DNA of 64,000 nucleotides from Podocnemis expansa. Lineage: Eukaryota > Chordata > Testudines > Podocnemididae. The translations under genes and the position numbers were made by a program. Shown here piece after piece: positions 22,360 through 34,649 of the stretch. Each line of letters begins with the position of its first letter. Positions within the stretch are counted from its first letter, which is position 1. The DNA lies in contig ML681981.1 of the NCBI GenBank assembly GCA_007922195.1, forward strand, positions 15,995,089 through 16,059,088. Reading direction: 5' to 3'. A model generated the notes under the pieces. It was not told the DNA's origin and did not search any database. It saw only the letters and a list, made by a program, of their open reading frames with translations.

Positions 22360-25045
22360 CTTCTTCAAGCACTGCTCAGATGCATTCAGTAATAGGTGAC
22401 TACCATCCATGCTGATGGATGGCTGGTGAAGTTGGTACTTCCACCTTCGGCACAGCAACGAGCCTAGTGAGGCAGTGCCCTCCAGCAAGACACTTGCCGA
22501 AATAAAGCGGCGAGCGGTCTTAATGGCCCGAAAGGAGCAAGAGCTGAAGGTCTGCCAGAACAGGGCAGGCCTGAATCACCAAGGCAGATAGTATGTTAGG
22601 TCGGGCCAGGTCACCTGGATTGGAAAAGAGGTGCAATCTAAGAAATGGATTGCGCGGGTGCCCTGCCTAAGAGGGGAAAAATTGTAATATATCTGGCCAA
22701 CCACAAGTCTGGCCTAGGTCGTGCCACGTGGATGCGCAAGAGAAACGTTAAAGGCTAGCAAATGAGACTAGCCGAATGGGCGCGTCTCAGGTGAGAACAA
22801 GAAGGGAAAGGCATAGAGCATGGAAGACTTCCACGAGCCACATAGTCATGGACTGGTTTGGCGACTACTAAGAGCACATGAGGAAAAAGAGGGAATAGGC
22901 AATGCCACCTAAGAGGATACAGCCACGCAAGTTGTCTGGATAGAAGAGAGGAATAAGGGTACAAGCCTGCGAAATGGCTTGAGGGTGACTGAGAAGACCA
23001 CAAGACATGGGCCACGGCATATGGAGTCGGGCCAAGCGGGACAGGGCCTGCGGCATGTGAATTAATGACCTAGCCGCACAGAAGCACATGATTTCAGCTG
23101 AGTTGGCACTAAGACTGGTGTCTCACAGGAGAGAGGTTCCGGAAAGGTACTGACCGCAATGTGACCTGAGGCAATGCTTATGGGTTGGCCTGCTATAGGG
23201 ACCCACAGGGTGCTAGAATGTAGGGAAGGGCCCCTCTAGTCTAGACTTGCAGGGTTTGCCTCTCGAAGCTCTCAGTAGAGCTTGAGGGGAAAAGAGAGGA
23301 ATGGAAGAGAGCTCTCACTGCCGTTCAGTCAGCCCCTAGGTGACTGAAGGAATCGGAGGGGAGCTGGAAAAACCACGGACTCAGTACCTATGGTGCTTGC
23401 CGGAGAGATAACAATACCACTTTGCCAGCTAGGGCTGCCAAGGAGGACATTCTTCAGTACATGGTTATTGAAGAACTTGCTACCAAGGAAGGTCCTTTCT
23501 AAGCTCGAGAATGGAACCTTAACAGAGTGGCCACTGCCACATCTGAAGGACACCCTGGTATCAGAGAACCAAACGAAATCCCCTCCCTGAGGGGAATTAG
23601 AGGCGAATAAAGGGGGGTACCACCCCAAACCACCATATATTGTATAGAAATGGGTTTGCGTATCACACCATGGGAGCAGCAGTGGTGTCAACGGGGTACT
23701 TGAGAAAGGCAAGAGAGGACCACGGATCTGCCAGGCGTCACCAACGCGCATGGGGAAAAGATGCGGTAGCCCTAAGGGGCTACGTGTGGCGTAGTGGGAT
23801 GGTTCCGCAAGGAAGTAAGGCAGACGGGGGGGGGGGGGGAGTCGTGTCCTGCTAGGGGACAAGGTTGTAGGGCAAGAGTTGCACAAGTGCCCTGGAAATA
23901 AGGGACCTTCTGTCTGATGTAGACAGCTGTCCCAAAGGCAGTGGATACTGAGGCAGGTACAATATGTGGGAGGGCACTCAAAGGGGTAGGCCCTCTGCAG
24001 TTTCCCAACATATAGAACACAACAAGGTGTTCCCCCTCCAGGATTTTTTGGTGTCCCCAGCCATACCTTGGTGAGGTCGGGAAATCGTGGGTTACCTCGA
24101 AGGTGATAGACCAAGGTGAAGGTTCCTGAGGTGGGCCCCTGGTTCCCCGTAGATCACCAAGAGGTAGAGATGAGGAACCGTGCGAGGTTGGGAAAAGGAG
24201 GAATGGGCCATACCTAGAGCCCATGCAGGTGTAAAACCTGCTCTATATGCACCTTCCCGATAAATGGCTTCCCAGGCAGCTGTATTTCCAGACAGATGTG
24301 TCCCTTTCATTAGGCAGGAGAATTCCTGTCAAAAGGGGTTGGGGTCACAAAGCAGAAGACCGTGGTGCGGCCAGGGGTGTCGTCCCCCCCACCCTGACCC
24401 GGGCACGCGGGGCCGTACCTGGGACACGTGTCATGGCCACAGGCACAGTCCTGTTACGGGAAGTCTTCAGATGTGCGTGTCTTCGAGCCCCACCGAAGCT
24501 AGGCTACAATGAGACGCGTCTCCATCCCTTGACGAGGGGTTAGGGTGGGGAACGTGGTGGTGAATATTCGAGAAGGGAACCTGTTGCAATGGAAGAGGGA
24601 CGGTTTCCATCCTCACGGAAGTCGCTGCATACGGTGTGAGGGTGGTAGCTACGGTGTTGGGTACATGCATCGTAGACGGGCGTCTTTTATTGTCAATGCC
24701 AAATGCTGCAGGGACCACGCCAGAGGAGTGAGAAGGAGCTGCTTGCTCTGGATCAGCTAGGCCCTTGCCCTCAACCCAACCAGCCAGCACCTCTGGCGGG
24801 AGAAGGAGGTCCCCAGTCTCCAACTCCTTACTCCAGATCTGTTTCACCCCTGCACCCTGCTCGTGGGGAAGGGAAGACGAGGCAGGGTCTGGATTGTTCC
24901 TAGCAGACCTGTCTGCCTTATGTGGAAGGGCGGGTAGTGACACCCTAAGACCCCTGCACTCACTTTGGGAGGGGTGAGTGAAAAACCCTCTTCTTGCCAC
25001 GAGTGCAGTGGAAAAGAAGGGCTGTCCAGTCTGGCGAGTTGGGAA

Positions 25046-26854
25046 CTAAGTTGGTGGGGTGGGCCCGGGAGGGAGAAGGCCAAAATTTTTTGCCTCTCTG
25101 CGAGGGTCCCGGGCTGTGCCTACCACTGAAAGAGTTTCAGGGGGAAACAGGACATTTCCCTCAAAGGGCAGGTCCAAGACCACCTGCTGTGCATTAGGGG
25201 GCACTCTAGCCTCCCTAAGCCAAGCTACCCTGCAGAGAGTAACCGCTGAGGCCATGGTGCGGGCAGCGGTGTCCACCGCATTGCAAACTGAGAGGAGGAG
25301 GTCCTGTAAGACTGTGCTACCTTCCTCCAGGAAAGCATCATAGTCGTCCATGGTCTCGGGTCGGAGCATGTTCCTAAATCTGCTGAGTGACTCCCAGACA
25401 TCTAGCAGGTCCCTGCTGGTTATGGCCTAGGTGTTTGCCACTCACAATTGAAAGACCGAGAAAGAGTACATCTTGTGAACTAACAAATCCAGTTCTCTTG
25501 TCTCCCTAGAGGAGAGGGAGGGGATCTCCAGCCGCCGTCGCCATCTGGACCATGTGAGGGGTAGTCCGATTCTGGTACCCGATACTTCATGCTCGCCATA
25601 TCCGAAACTGGAAGGACAGAGCATGGGCTTTGCCACCGGGACTGTGCAAGGTCCCATATGCTCTGGTGGGGCAGGATTGCTAAGGGTGCCGTGGAGGTGA
25701 ACGCTGGCCCGAACAGGGTATCAGGGGGGAGGTTCAGGGGCTCCATTTCCATGCCTAAATGGGCCATAGCTTGGCGCAGAACGTCAAAGTGCACCCCGAG
25801 GTTTCCCATAAAGGCCTCTGGTGCTGGGGATAGCGTGGCACCAGGGATTCTCTGGGGGGGGGGACAGAGTTTCCTCAGGGGACCATTCTTGTGCCCGAAA
25901 ATGAAAGGGGGACGATGTTCGGCGCCAGGGCCATTTAGAGCCCCTAGAAGGTCCTTCTTCCGAGCTGGAGCCATGGGAAGGGGATCAGGTTTCCTGACTC
26001 TGTGTCAGTGGTGGAGTGGTGCCAGCACCCATTATGGGGGGGAAGGGGAGCACCCCTTTTGAACCCAGGCCTTCGATGAGAAGGCCGGTTTACGCCTCCT
26101 GATTAGAGGCAGGGCAGGGGGAGTTGGAAGGAGCAGCAGGGCTCGTGCCGCCTCCACCGTCTCTGGTGTGGTTGGGACGAGGATCACCCTCGCCTGGATC
26201 ATGGGCAACTCCTCGCTAGGGAAGGGAGAACTGCTTGGGCGGGAAGGCTCCCATTCCTTCCACACCGGACTCTGCGGTGCCAAAGGTGGGGTCAGCTGTT
26301 GCCGAGGCAAGGTCAGCACTGATGAGGCCGGACTGTACCGGCCCATCGGCACTGGAGGTGATATGATGCAGTACCGAGGCGAGGCCGGTGCCAATGGTGC
26401 TAGGCTGACTGAGGGCTACCTCAGTCGGTGCCAAGGTGAGCCCAGTGCTGATGGTGCCACGCTGGCTGAGGGTGACCTCGATCAGTGTCAAGGTGTGGCA
26501 GCGGCGGCGGTCACCAGTGACATGGTGCCGTGAGGGCGCCGGTGCCGAGCTGGGTCTCAGTGCCGGGCTTGAACGCAAACCTTGAGTGAAAGGTGCTGAG
26601 CCTTCTCCGAGGCTAGGGCGCAGCATTGCTGTTCCCTCTCCTCAATGGTCCAAGGTTTAAAGGAGAGAAATGGAACACGCTGAGACCATGTGGTCTTTGC
26701 CCAGGCACCTGAGGCACTTCCTGTGGGGATCATCCCTGGGGAAGGCCTTGCCGCATTCAGCGCCGGGTTTGAACCCTGACATGATTGTAGGCTGTTTCGG
26801 TTCAACGGCAGAAGGCTCTTGTAGTGGAATTAAATCCACAAAGAGATTCTCCAA
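25046..26854 (-). pseudogene. Gag-like gene of the first gag-only DIRS element, disrupted
   Basis: The frame starting at 26854 encodes 'MSGFKPGAECGKAFPRDDPH' and then RKCLRCLGKDHMVSAC, a zinc knuckle closely parallel to that at 9581. Next comes a Ser/Pro-rich linker and a frame at 25480-25974 with 'FMGNLGVHFDVLRQAMAHLG'. The frame at 25046-25369 has 'DDYDAFLEEGSTVLQDLLL', 'AVDTAARTMASAVTL' and 'LDLPFEGNVLFPPETLS', the C-terminal gag module of DIRS elements. Several frameshifts join these pieces. Likely role when intact: nucleic-acid-binding structural protein. Confidence 0.75.
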
Positions 26855-27114
26855 GTCGGGCGAAAAGCTGATTCACGACAGACAGGCTGGTTGTGATAGC
26901 AAGGAGCAGACATTCCAGATCCGACACACAAGGCGGAAGAAATGAAAGTGAGGAGGGGGTGGGGAGGCGGCCATATATATAGCCACGGGTGGCACGAGGG
27001 GCAGTGGCTGCTTCCCCTCTTCTGACAGGCTAGGACAAATTTTTTCGACCAATCCGGCGGTCCGGCATGGAGACACCTATTACTGAATGCGTCCGAGCAG
27101 CGCTCGAAGAAGAA

Positions 27115-27759
27115 AAGTTACTTAAAACTCCATGCTCTTTACCAGAAGGGTTCTCTTGAGCCCAAAGAATTAGCCACATAACCAGATTAATACAAGCTTC
27201 GATCTTACCCAAAAACATCATGTTACCAGCCAATCCTTTAGTAACTGAACCTAAAGATTTATTATAAAAAGGAAAGAAACAATCTATAAGAGAAATGTTC
27301 CAGGATTAAAGCAAATCATATGCATTCAAGATTATTCGAAAATCCATATATATTCAGGTGCTTGGTAGAATTTGGATTCTGCAGGCTATTATAGTTCCTC
27401 TGGCATGCATCCAGTTTCTGGATGGTTCTCAGTCTTTTTTTTTTTTTTTTTCCACAACTTTGGTTGTAGATTAATAGACCCAGAGGCAAGTGTTGGATGT
27501 AGACTGACTGTAGACTGAAAGACATGATGGAGATTGTGAAGCTACCTTTAATGTCCCTTGTGCTTTTTGATGCTGCTTTACAGAAATAAAATGGATTCCA
27601 GAGTCACGTGAGTACCATAAGTCATGGTGACTTATTAGGTGTTTCCCTGGGTCCTTTGTATCTGAGGGTTTTCCTAATGAGCCACTAAGCTGCCTATTGC
27701 TGCAGTCATTCAGTCTAGGATGTTGCCCAGAAACGCAGGACAGTTTGAAATAGAGATAA
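27115..27759. other. No gene recognised
   Basis: AT-rich spacer with a T run of 16 near 27436-27451. Confidence 0.5.
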
Positions 27760-27768
27760 ATCAAACAT

Positions 27769-27983
27769 GGATTCCTGTGGCACTTTTAAAGACTAACATT
27801 GATTTATTGCATGAGCTTTTGAGAGAGGAAATCCCACTTTGTCAGACGCTTTGAAGATGGGGGAGCACAAATGTCTGCTGATGTGGGATTTTTCTCCCAC
27901 AAATTTATTAGTTTTTAAAAGTACCATAGAATGCCTTGTTTGTTTTGCTGAAGTAGACTAACACGGCTGCTCCTTTGGAACTT
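27769..27983 (-). mobile_element. Foldback short retroposon, copy 5
   Basis: Left arm 'ggattcctgtggcacttt', 'gcatgagcttttgagaga' and 'atcccactttgtcagacg'. Right arm 'tgggatttttctcccac', 'gtaccatagaatgccttg' and the head 'agactaacacggctgctcct'. Possible 9-bp duplication with one mismatch: atcaaacat (27760-27768) and atcacacat (27984-27992). Confidence 0.75.
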
Positions 27984-27992
27984 ATCACACAT

Positions 27993-30885
27993 CACATTTC
28001 TCTACCATCTCTTATCCTCCACCTGCTCCTGCGTGCATTTGCTCTCTCACTGTCCTTGTAATGCTCCATTCTCATATGCCTTCTTTGGTTTGCTTATTGC
28101 TCTTTACTGTCCTCTGACTCCTTAGTGATCTTTTCTGTTTTCTAACATGTTCACTCTAACAGCTGCATTTGCAGTTTCATCGTCAGCACCTCCACGTTTT
28201 CCTGTCCCCCATATGATTCTTAAATGGCCACGATCTTCCCTGAGATTATCCTGGTTTCAGTCCCACTGAGAGCAATGGGAATCATTTTTGCTGAGGGGAG
28301 CCTTTCTTGCACATGCAAATACTAAAGAGGCATGGCAACAATTTTATCAAGGGCAGTCAGTGGCTTTAGTCCCATTGACAGTAATGCTGGGTAAAAAAAT
28401 AAAAATGAGAAATTTGTTAGAACACTTTATCTCTCAAAATAGTGTGAGCATTGGGGTGAATATTGCAGGAATTGGCAATATATGATTACAGGAGAAAGGG
28501 TGAATGTAGGAGGTAAAATTCTATGTAGTGAAAAAAGCATGTGGTCATGTAATGAAATATCTTAATGCATGCACATAATGGGACTGACTATATAGGAAAC
28601 CTTAATTTGTTTGATTTTAAATCTTTTATAGTGTTTCAATTCTTCTATGTATTGTAGAGTATCTCTTGATTTTTAGCACATGAGGGAGAGTTGAAAAACA
28701 CAACTGATTTCTGTTACACGGTTAAAAAAAAAATTTGTCAGGAAAACTAAATGGTATGGTTTGTTGCTTGACTGCACTTTGGTTCATTAGGAAAATGTAT
28801 TCAAGAGACCAGATAATATCAGTCAGGTTTATTGCTCTAAGCCAGTAATAATATGGCGCAGGAAAAAGATTCACTATGGTACCAGCCTCTGGGAAACTGT
28901 TTCATGCAACACAGAAGGTTTGCTCCTAAAGTTAGGCCCCTGAACTTGTCTTTTTATACTCAGCAGTTTACAAGTAAGAAGGTGCTGTGAACATCATCTG
29001 AAATTAGATTTAATCAACTTGCTTCTTATCCTGTTTTTGTGGAACCACGATGTACCCTTTGTCTCTTTGTTCCGAGTACTCGTATTCCAGCCACTTCTTA
29101 GAAGGGTAGTATAATCATATACATGTCTTTTCATCTTCCTTTGGGATGTTCCCACAGAGGCCTGTGAGAATAAATCCCTTTCTTTTTGCTCTATTAAAGG
29201 CCTCATCTATCCTGATCTTGATAGCTTCCCTAATTGTTCAAACCGTAACTTACTTGAGTGAGTGCAAGGAGTTACAGGATACTTAGCATACAGTAAGTGA
29301 GCAGGCAAGGTTATATAAAAAGCATAGCCAATTTAAGCTATGTAACTGCTGTTATGTTAGTATTACATGCACAGTGCATACTGATATATGTATTATGCTG
29401 ATTATATCACACTGCCAATACATGTTTGTGAGTGTGTATGCGCCAGCATGTGCATGCTAACTGAGTGTATATTAGTCAACAACTGTGAATCAGATAAAGC
29501 AGCATTTCCATAGCAACATAACAAAAGGCTGCTTTGCAAACTATTTGGTTAATAAAAATGTGGGTCTAGTGAAAACCTAGCACAATAATGTTTTAGTATC
29601 TCCATAACAACTTCAGAGAAGCAGGCAGAAGAGGAGAAAAAGTCACATAGATGAATTAGTTTTATGAGTACAAATGAAAGAACTGAGTCAAAGGAAATGA
29701 GCCAAATGAAGCTTGGATGAAAGAGATTTTTGGTTTTTTGTTTCTCATAGTACAAAGAATGTATGCTATTTTTAAAGCATTTATTAGATAACTTTGTTAG
29801 TGTATATCCCAAATGCTCCCTGAAGACAATTGTATTAGTTACTATCAATCTGACATAACTAAGATATCAGTATAACTGTAGCTCAGTTCTTCTCACAGGT
29901 GTCATTTATTCTCTGTGATACCTTTTTAACTGCATAGATTTTAACTGCTTTCTTTAACTATGACTGGATTTAAATTAACAGTTTACAAAAGAGTTTTGCT
30001 GTTCCCTGGAACATTAAATATCATTAAATAACTGATCAGTTATTAGCGTGATAGTAATGATTTTTTTTTCTTCCCAAAGATAACAAGTAAGTTTTGATTT
30101 CAGCTGTGTTTGAGAAGATCTTCATTTTGATCTTTCTTTCTGTATGTGAACTTTGTCACTGTTGTTCAGGTTTTTATGACCTCTAGTCTGTTTATTACAT
30201 TATATTCTACTGGGGGCTACTCTTTGAATCCACTCAAAGATTGCAGCTATCTCAAAATCCAACCTTAAAAATTCTGGATGAGTCTCCTGCTCAACATTTG
30301 GTGATGCCTGGGGTTTTGTAAGCTGACTTTGTTTTACTGACAGGTTTTAAAGCTTTATGTTATTTAATCAGTCTGCTTGAGAGGCCATCTGCTAGATGCT
30401 ATATCCCACTAGAAATCAGCTGCTAATTCCTCGGGTACCGCCTCAGGAAGACTGGAAGCAGGGCAGCCTGGGAGGAGCAGGAGCAATTTTGGAGTGTTCC
30501 CTGTAGACACAGATTTTTCTCCCTGATATGAAATGCACATACTAGATTTGTATGCTTTGGCAGTGCACTTGGTTTATTTTTTTGGCTGATGTTGGTTTAT
30601 AGGCCTGTTGGTATATTACTTTTGGGGTGGTGGAAGGGCATTGGTATTGCTGTTAATATTACCGTAGTGTCTAGGAGCTCTAGTCACAGACCAATACCCT
30701 ATTGGGATAGTCATTGTGCAAATACAAAGCAAAAAGTTTGGTCTTTGCTGCAAAGAATTTTCAAATCTAAGTACTAGGGCAAACTTTTTCATGCTAACAT
30801 TGGTGATAGTTTAGGTAGTATAGATTTTTGGCACTAAAATCAATCATTAATTAATATACAAATTGGTAATCTCTCATTTGGCTTC
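27993..30885. other. No gene recognised; one ancient repeat copy
   Basis: AT-rich non-coding sequence. 30655-30775 resembles the ancient repeat also seen at 37880 and 42885 (elements such as 'gtgcaaatacaaagcaaaaag' preceded by GAGCTCTAGTC). No exon-like frame. Confidence 0.45.
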
Positions 30886-30893
30886 CTTTAGTG

Positions 30894-31095
30894 CATGGGT
30901 CTCAAACACACGGCCCATAAAGCTATTTTCTATGGCCCTCAACAACACTATTGCTACCAAAAAAGGCAAGGAGTCTTGTGGCACTTAAAGACCAGTATAT
31001 GCAATATTGTTCTATGAAAGGGTTTCAGTGGTGTGGCCCTCGGCCTAATGTACTGGTCCTCATGCGGCCCTTGTGATTTGAGTTTGAGACCCCTG
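30894..31095 (+). mobile_element. hAT-like MITE, family I (CAGGGGTCTCAAAC), with a foldback fragment inside
   Basis: Ends 'catgggtctcaaac' and 'gtttgagacccctg' are inverted complements. A perfect 8-bp duplication, ctttagtg, is present at 30886-30893 and 31096-31103, which is the hAT hallmark. Compared with the copy at 47046-47229, about 34 extra bases occur near 30960-30994. They read 'ggcaaggagtcttgtggcac' plus ttaaagacc, a fragment of the foldback retroposon arm. Confidence 0.9.
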
Positions 31096-31103
31096 CTTTA
31101 GTG

Positions 31104-31684
31104 TAATACTTATTAAATAGTCACTGTGACTTAATTAGGCTTCAAAATCAGTGTTCACTAAAAGAAGATAAACTCAATTTTTGAAATATTTTTGTTTGTT
31201 TTTGGTTGCTTACTTTGCATCTTAATAAAATGAAAACCACTAAAATTGTATGCTAATGTGTCATTTCAGGGTGCATGTAATATAGATGATGATGCACGGA
31301 GTTTTTTGTTTTAGAAACCACAGTTACCGGCTCTGCAGATATTAAGCTTTTTAAAACTGAAAGTGATGCTCAAAGCTGCAAGGTTATCGGTGAATATCTA
31401 TTCACAGTTTTGAATTGGCTGTTGGTTACTCTGTTAATTTCTAAAGTGACTGTTGCCTTGACGGGAAAGGGCTTCACTTAAAGAATAAAAACAGAAACCA
31501 GGAATGAGGAAGGAACTTGTACATCGGGCAGTTAAGAGGTCTGGATTCTGTTCCTGGACTTTTCACTGACTTCCTGGGCAACCTTCATAGAATGCATAAG
31601 CCTCTACTGCTTAAACCAGAGGGCATGAAAACAGCAATGAACTCATAAACCTTTGTACATGGTCTAGCTGATGAAGTGTGACAG
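31104..31684. other. No gene recognised
   Basis: AT-rich spacer between the hAT element and the second gag-only DIRS element. Confidence 0.5.
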
Positions 31685-31988
31685 AACGGTGGGTTACTCA
31701 CCAGTAACCGTCCTCCTTCGAGATGGGCTGCTCGGATCCGTTCAGTAATAGGTGTCTCCGTGCCGGAGTGCCGGATTGGTCGGAAAAAACTTGTCCTAGC
31801 CTGTCAGGAGAGGGTAGGTGGTCTCCGCCCCTCGCGCCACCCCATGGCTTTATATACGGCCTCCTCCCAACCCCTCCTCCATTCCTCAGACTCGCCAACT
31901 CCAGATGCGGGGATGGAGGGGAGGGACCTGAATAGATCCGAGCAGCCCATCTCAAAGAAGGATGGTTACTGGTGAGTAACCCACCGTT
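31685..31988. repeat. Terminal hairpin of the second gag-only DIRS-like element
   Basis: Arms 31685-31745 and 31928-31988 are near-perfect inverted complements (outer aacggtgggttactc / gagtaacccaccgtt; inner ctgctcggatc / gatccgagcag). This is the same structure as 22056-22359. As there, the segment after the hairpin repeats the 'gcattcagtaataggtg' motif (32009-32025). Confidence 0.85.
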
Positions 31989-34649
31989 CTGCTTTGAGCG
32001 CTGCTTGGATGCATTCAGTAATAGGTGACTACTAGCCATGCTGATGGATGGTGGGTGGAGTTGGGTCTTCCACCTTCAGCACAACAACATGCCCCATATG
32101 GTAGAAGCCCAGCAACAAGATCCTCGACAGAGTCAAGAGGCGAACAGGCCTTGATGTGGCCCAGAAGAGTCAAGAAGTGAGGGCCAACCGAGGACAGGGG
32201 CAGGCCCGAACCCACTGAGACATATGCACGTAAGCGGGTCGAAACAAGGTCACCATAACCAGAGTAAAGGATGCAACATGAAGACAGAGGGTTGCGTTAG
32301 ATGTTCCACATAGGTGGAAACGTGAAGTATGACAGACAGAATATAGTATCTGGCCATGAGCCTTGCAGCGTGGTCTCGTGGGAGAATGCTGGATGGCAAC
32401 AAGTGCGGGTTTAGCCATGTGCCGCATGAGAATGAAGAAAGGATGGAGATTACTCCCTGAACTGATCACCCCAAGGCTTTAGCTGGAACCACAGAGTTAT
32501 GAACTGATCTGGATGACTGCTGGGTACACAGGTAGCTGTAGGAGAATAACCTTATCCCTTGTCCAGGTCATGACCAGACGTAGCCAAGTCTGGTTGATGC
32601 GAGTGAGGGTGAGGATACAGGGTTGTAGGGTGGGGCTCGAGAAAGACTGAGAAGACCCACACTACACTAAACAGCAGCATATAGAAGCCAAGCTGAGCAG
32701 AACGGAGGGCCTACGGTATGCTAGCTATAGAACCGGCTAGTGCAGGAGTGCACATTTTCAGCCGAATCAGGTACCAAGGGCTGGGTTCTTGCAGGAGAGA
32801 GGCACCGGGACATAAGAGCCACCGAAAAGCAAGGTGGCCTGAGGCAGTGCTATTGAGTTGGTCCTTATAAGGCCCACGGTAGCATGAGAACTCATGGGGA
32901 GGGCCCGCTCAGCCTATAATCTCGCATTGCGAGAGCCCTCACGAGTGCATGAGGGAGGGAGGAGGAGGATCGGGAATAGTGCCAGCTATCATTTGGTCAC
33001 CCCATCGTGGACCAATAGGTTCGTAGAAGTGCTGTATAAGGTCACGGTCTCAAGCACCTATAGTATTTCCCGGAGGGATAGCGCTACCGCTCTGCCACGC
33101 TAGTGTGGGCGCTAAGGAAAACTCTTCAATACAGGGATATCCTGAGAACCCTGACGCCGGGGAGGTTCATTTCCTACCAGCTACGAAGTGAATCCACCAC
33201 AGGGTGGCAACTGCTGTATTTCAAGGGTACTCTGGGGTTAGAGGACCGAACGAAGTATTTTCCCCAGGCGGGAAGTTGGAAGGCTATTTGAGGGAGTACG
33301 ATCCCCAAATTCCTGGATATTGCAAGAAACAGGCTCTAGCTTGATTCCCTCTGTCTATCACACCAGTAGACGGGCAGTGTATGTAAACAGATCCTCAAGA
33401 GTTGAGGAGGAACAGCGGTACTATTGGGCACCACCGACGCATGTGGGAGTAACCCCGTGGTAGAGTTATAGGCCTGCAATCAGACGTAGTGGGAAGGCCC
33501 TGAGAAAGCAAAGGGCGGGGGGGGGGGTCGTGCCCTGCCAGGGTACAAGACTGAGAGGCAGAAACGGCAGCTACAAGTCCCTTGGGAAGGATCCCCTCTA
33601 CCTACATGTGGTCTCCTGCCCAGTATGACGGCTGGTGACGCGGAGGAGGACGCTGATGAGAGCAGGCCCGATAGGGTGATCCCTTGTTGTTCCCTTACAT
33701 GGAGATGCGACTAGATGTCCTCTCTTAGGTTCCCTGTCTGGAAGTTCGAGGAAGGTACACCCGGTTGTGCTTAAGAGCGAGGGCATAAGGAGAATTGACC
33801 ACCGCGATTGTCAGCTGGGCTTAGGACGAGGGTGCTTAGGGTTGGAACCCTGGTCATCACTGAGATACCACGAGGTAAGGGTGTGGAGCCGTAGTTCCCA
33901 TGAGGGAGGGGAGTGGGTTGGGGTGGGCCGTTCACCCTGGTCCCCCTCAAAGGCCAAGATCTGCCCTGGCTAAGCAGATGTGTCCCCTTCAATGAGTAGG
34001 AGGTATTCCCTTCAAATTGGGGTCGGGGTCACAAAGGCTGGTACGTGTTGAGCGGACGGTATGCGACCAGAGGTATCCCCCCTCCCCTTGACCCAGACTT
34101 GAGGAGGCCTACCTGAGGGAGGGATCAGGGTCACAGGCACAGTCCTGTGTGCGGGTAGGCTTCGAATACGCATGACTTGGAGCCTCTGCAGCAGTGCTGG
34201 GGCTACAAGATGCACCTCTTGTCCCAGGCAATAGTGTTGGAGTGGAAGACGCGGGTTAGAGAGATGTCTGGGAAGGGGGAGGAGGGGAGAGGGGAAAGGG
34301 GTGGTTTTCTATGTGTGTTCGAAGAAGTCGCTGCTTAAGGGGTGTGGAGCTAGACCACGGTACCCGGGTACTGTTGGTGCAGGCAGGGGCATTTTTATGT
34401 TGTCAGGGCCATGTCGCCCTAGATCAGAGGTCTGCTGATGCAGTAGCCAAGGGGGAAAAGGGGCGGGGGAGATGGTTCCCACTGAATCCTGTTCCCTCCC
34501 TGTGGGAGAAGGGGACAAAGACCCAGCCTTTGCAGCGGATGAAGTGGTGGAAGGAAGCTCCCCTGTGGTCCCCCTATGGGAGAAGGTGGGGGGGGGCTAA
34601 GTCAGAGGGGTGGGTCTGTGGGGAAGCAAGCCAAAGTATTTGGCCTCTC

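Larger units (their letters stand above)
22056..27114 (-). mobile_element. DIRS-like element with gag only (first of two), GC-rich
   Basis: About 5.1 kb, homologous along its length to 31685-36693. The termini are inverted: the right end (26990-27114, containing 'gcagcgctcgaagaag') is the reverse complement of the left end (22083-22240, 'cttcgagatgggctgctcgg'). Both carry a TATATATA box about 100 bp inside. The minus strand encodes gag fragments from 26854 to about 25046. From 25046 down to 22400 I see no RT, RNase H or recombinase motif. GC content is visibly higher than the flanks. Confidence 0.75.

Noticed and set aside
22056..22405. CRISPR-like or regulatory inverted repeat
   Set aside because: The repeats are the terminal hairpin of a DIRS-like element and recur at the matching end of its sister copy.
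23329..24114. 261-codon open frame on the minus strand
   Set aside because: It lies in the GC-rich non-gag part of a DIRS-like element, is Pro/Leu/Ser-rich with no domain, and the homologous region of the second copy does not keep it open. Likely a GC-driven chance frame.
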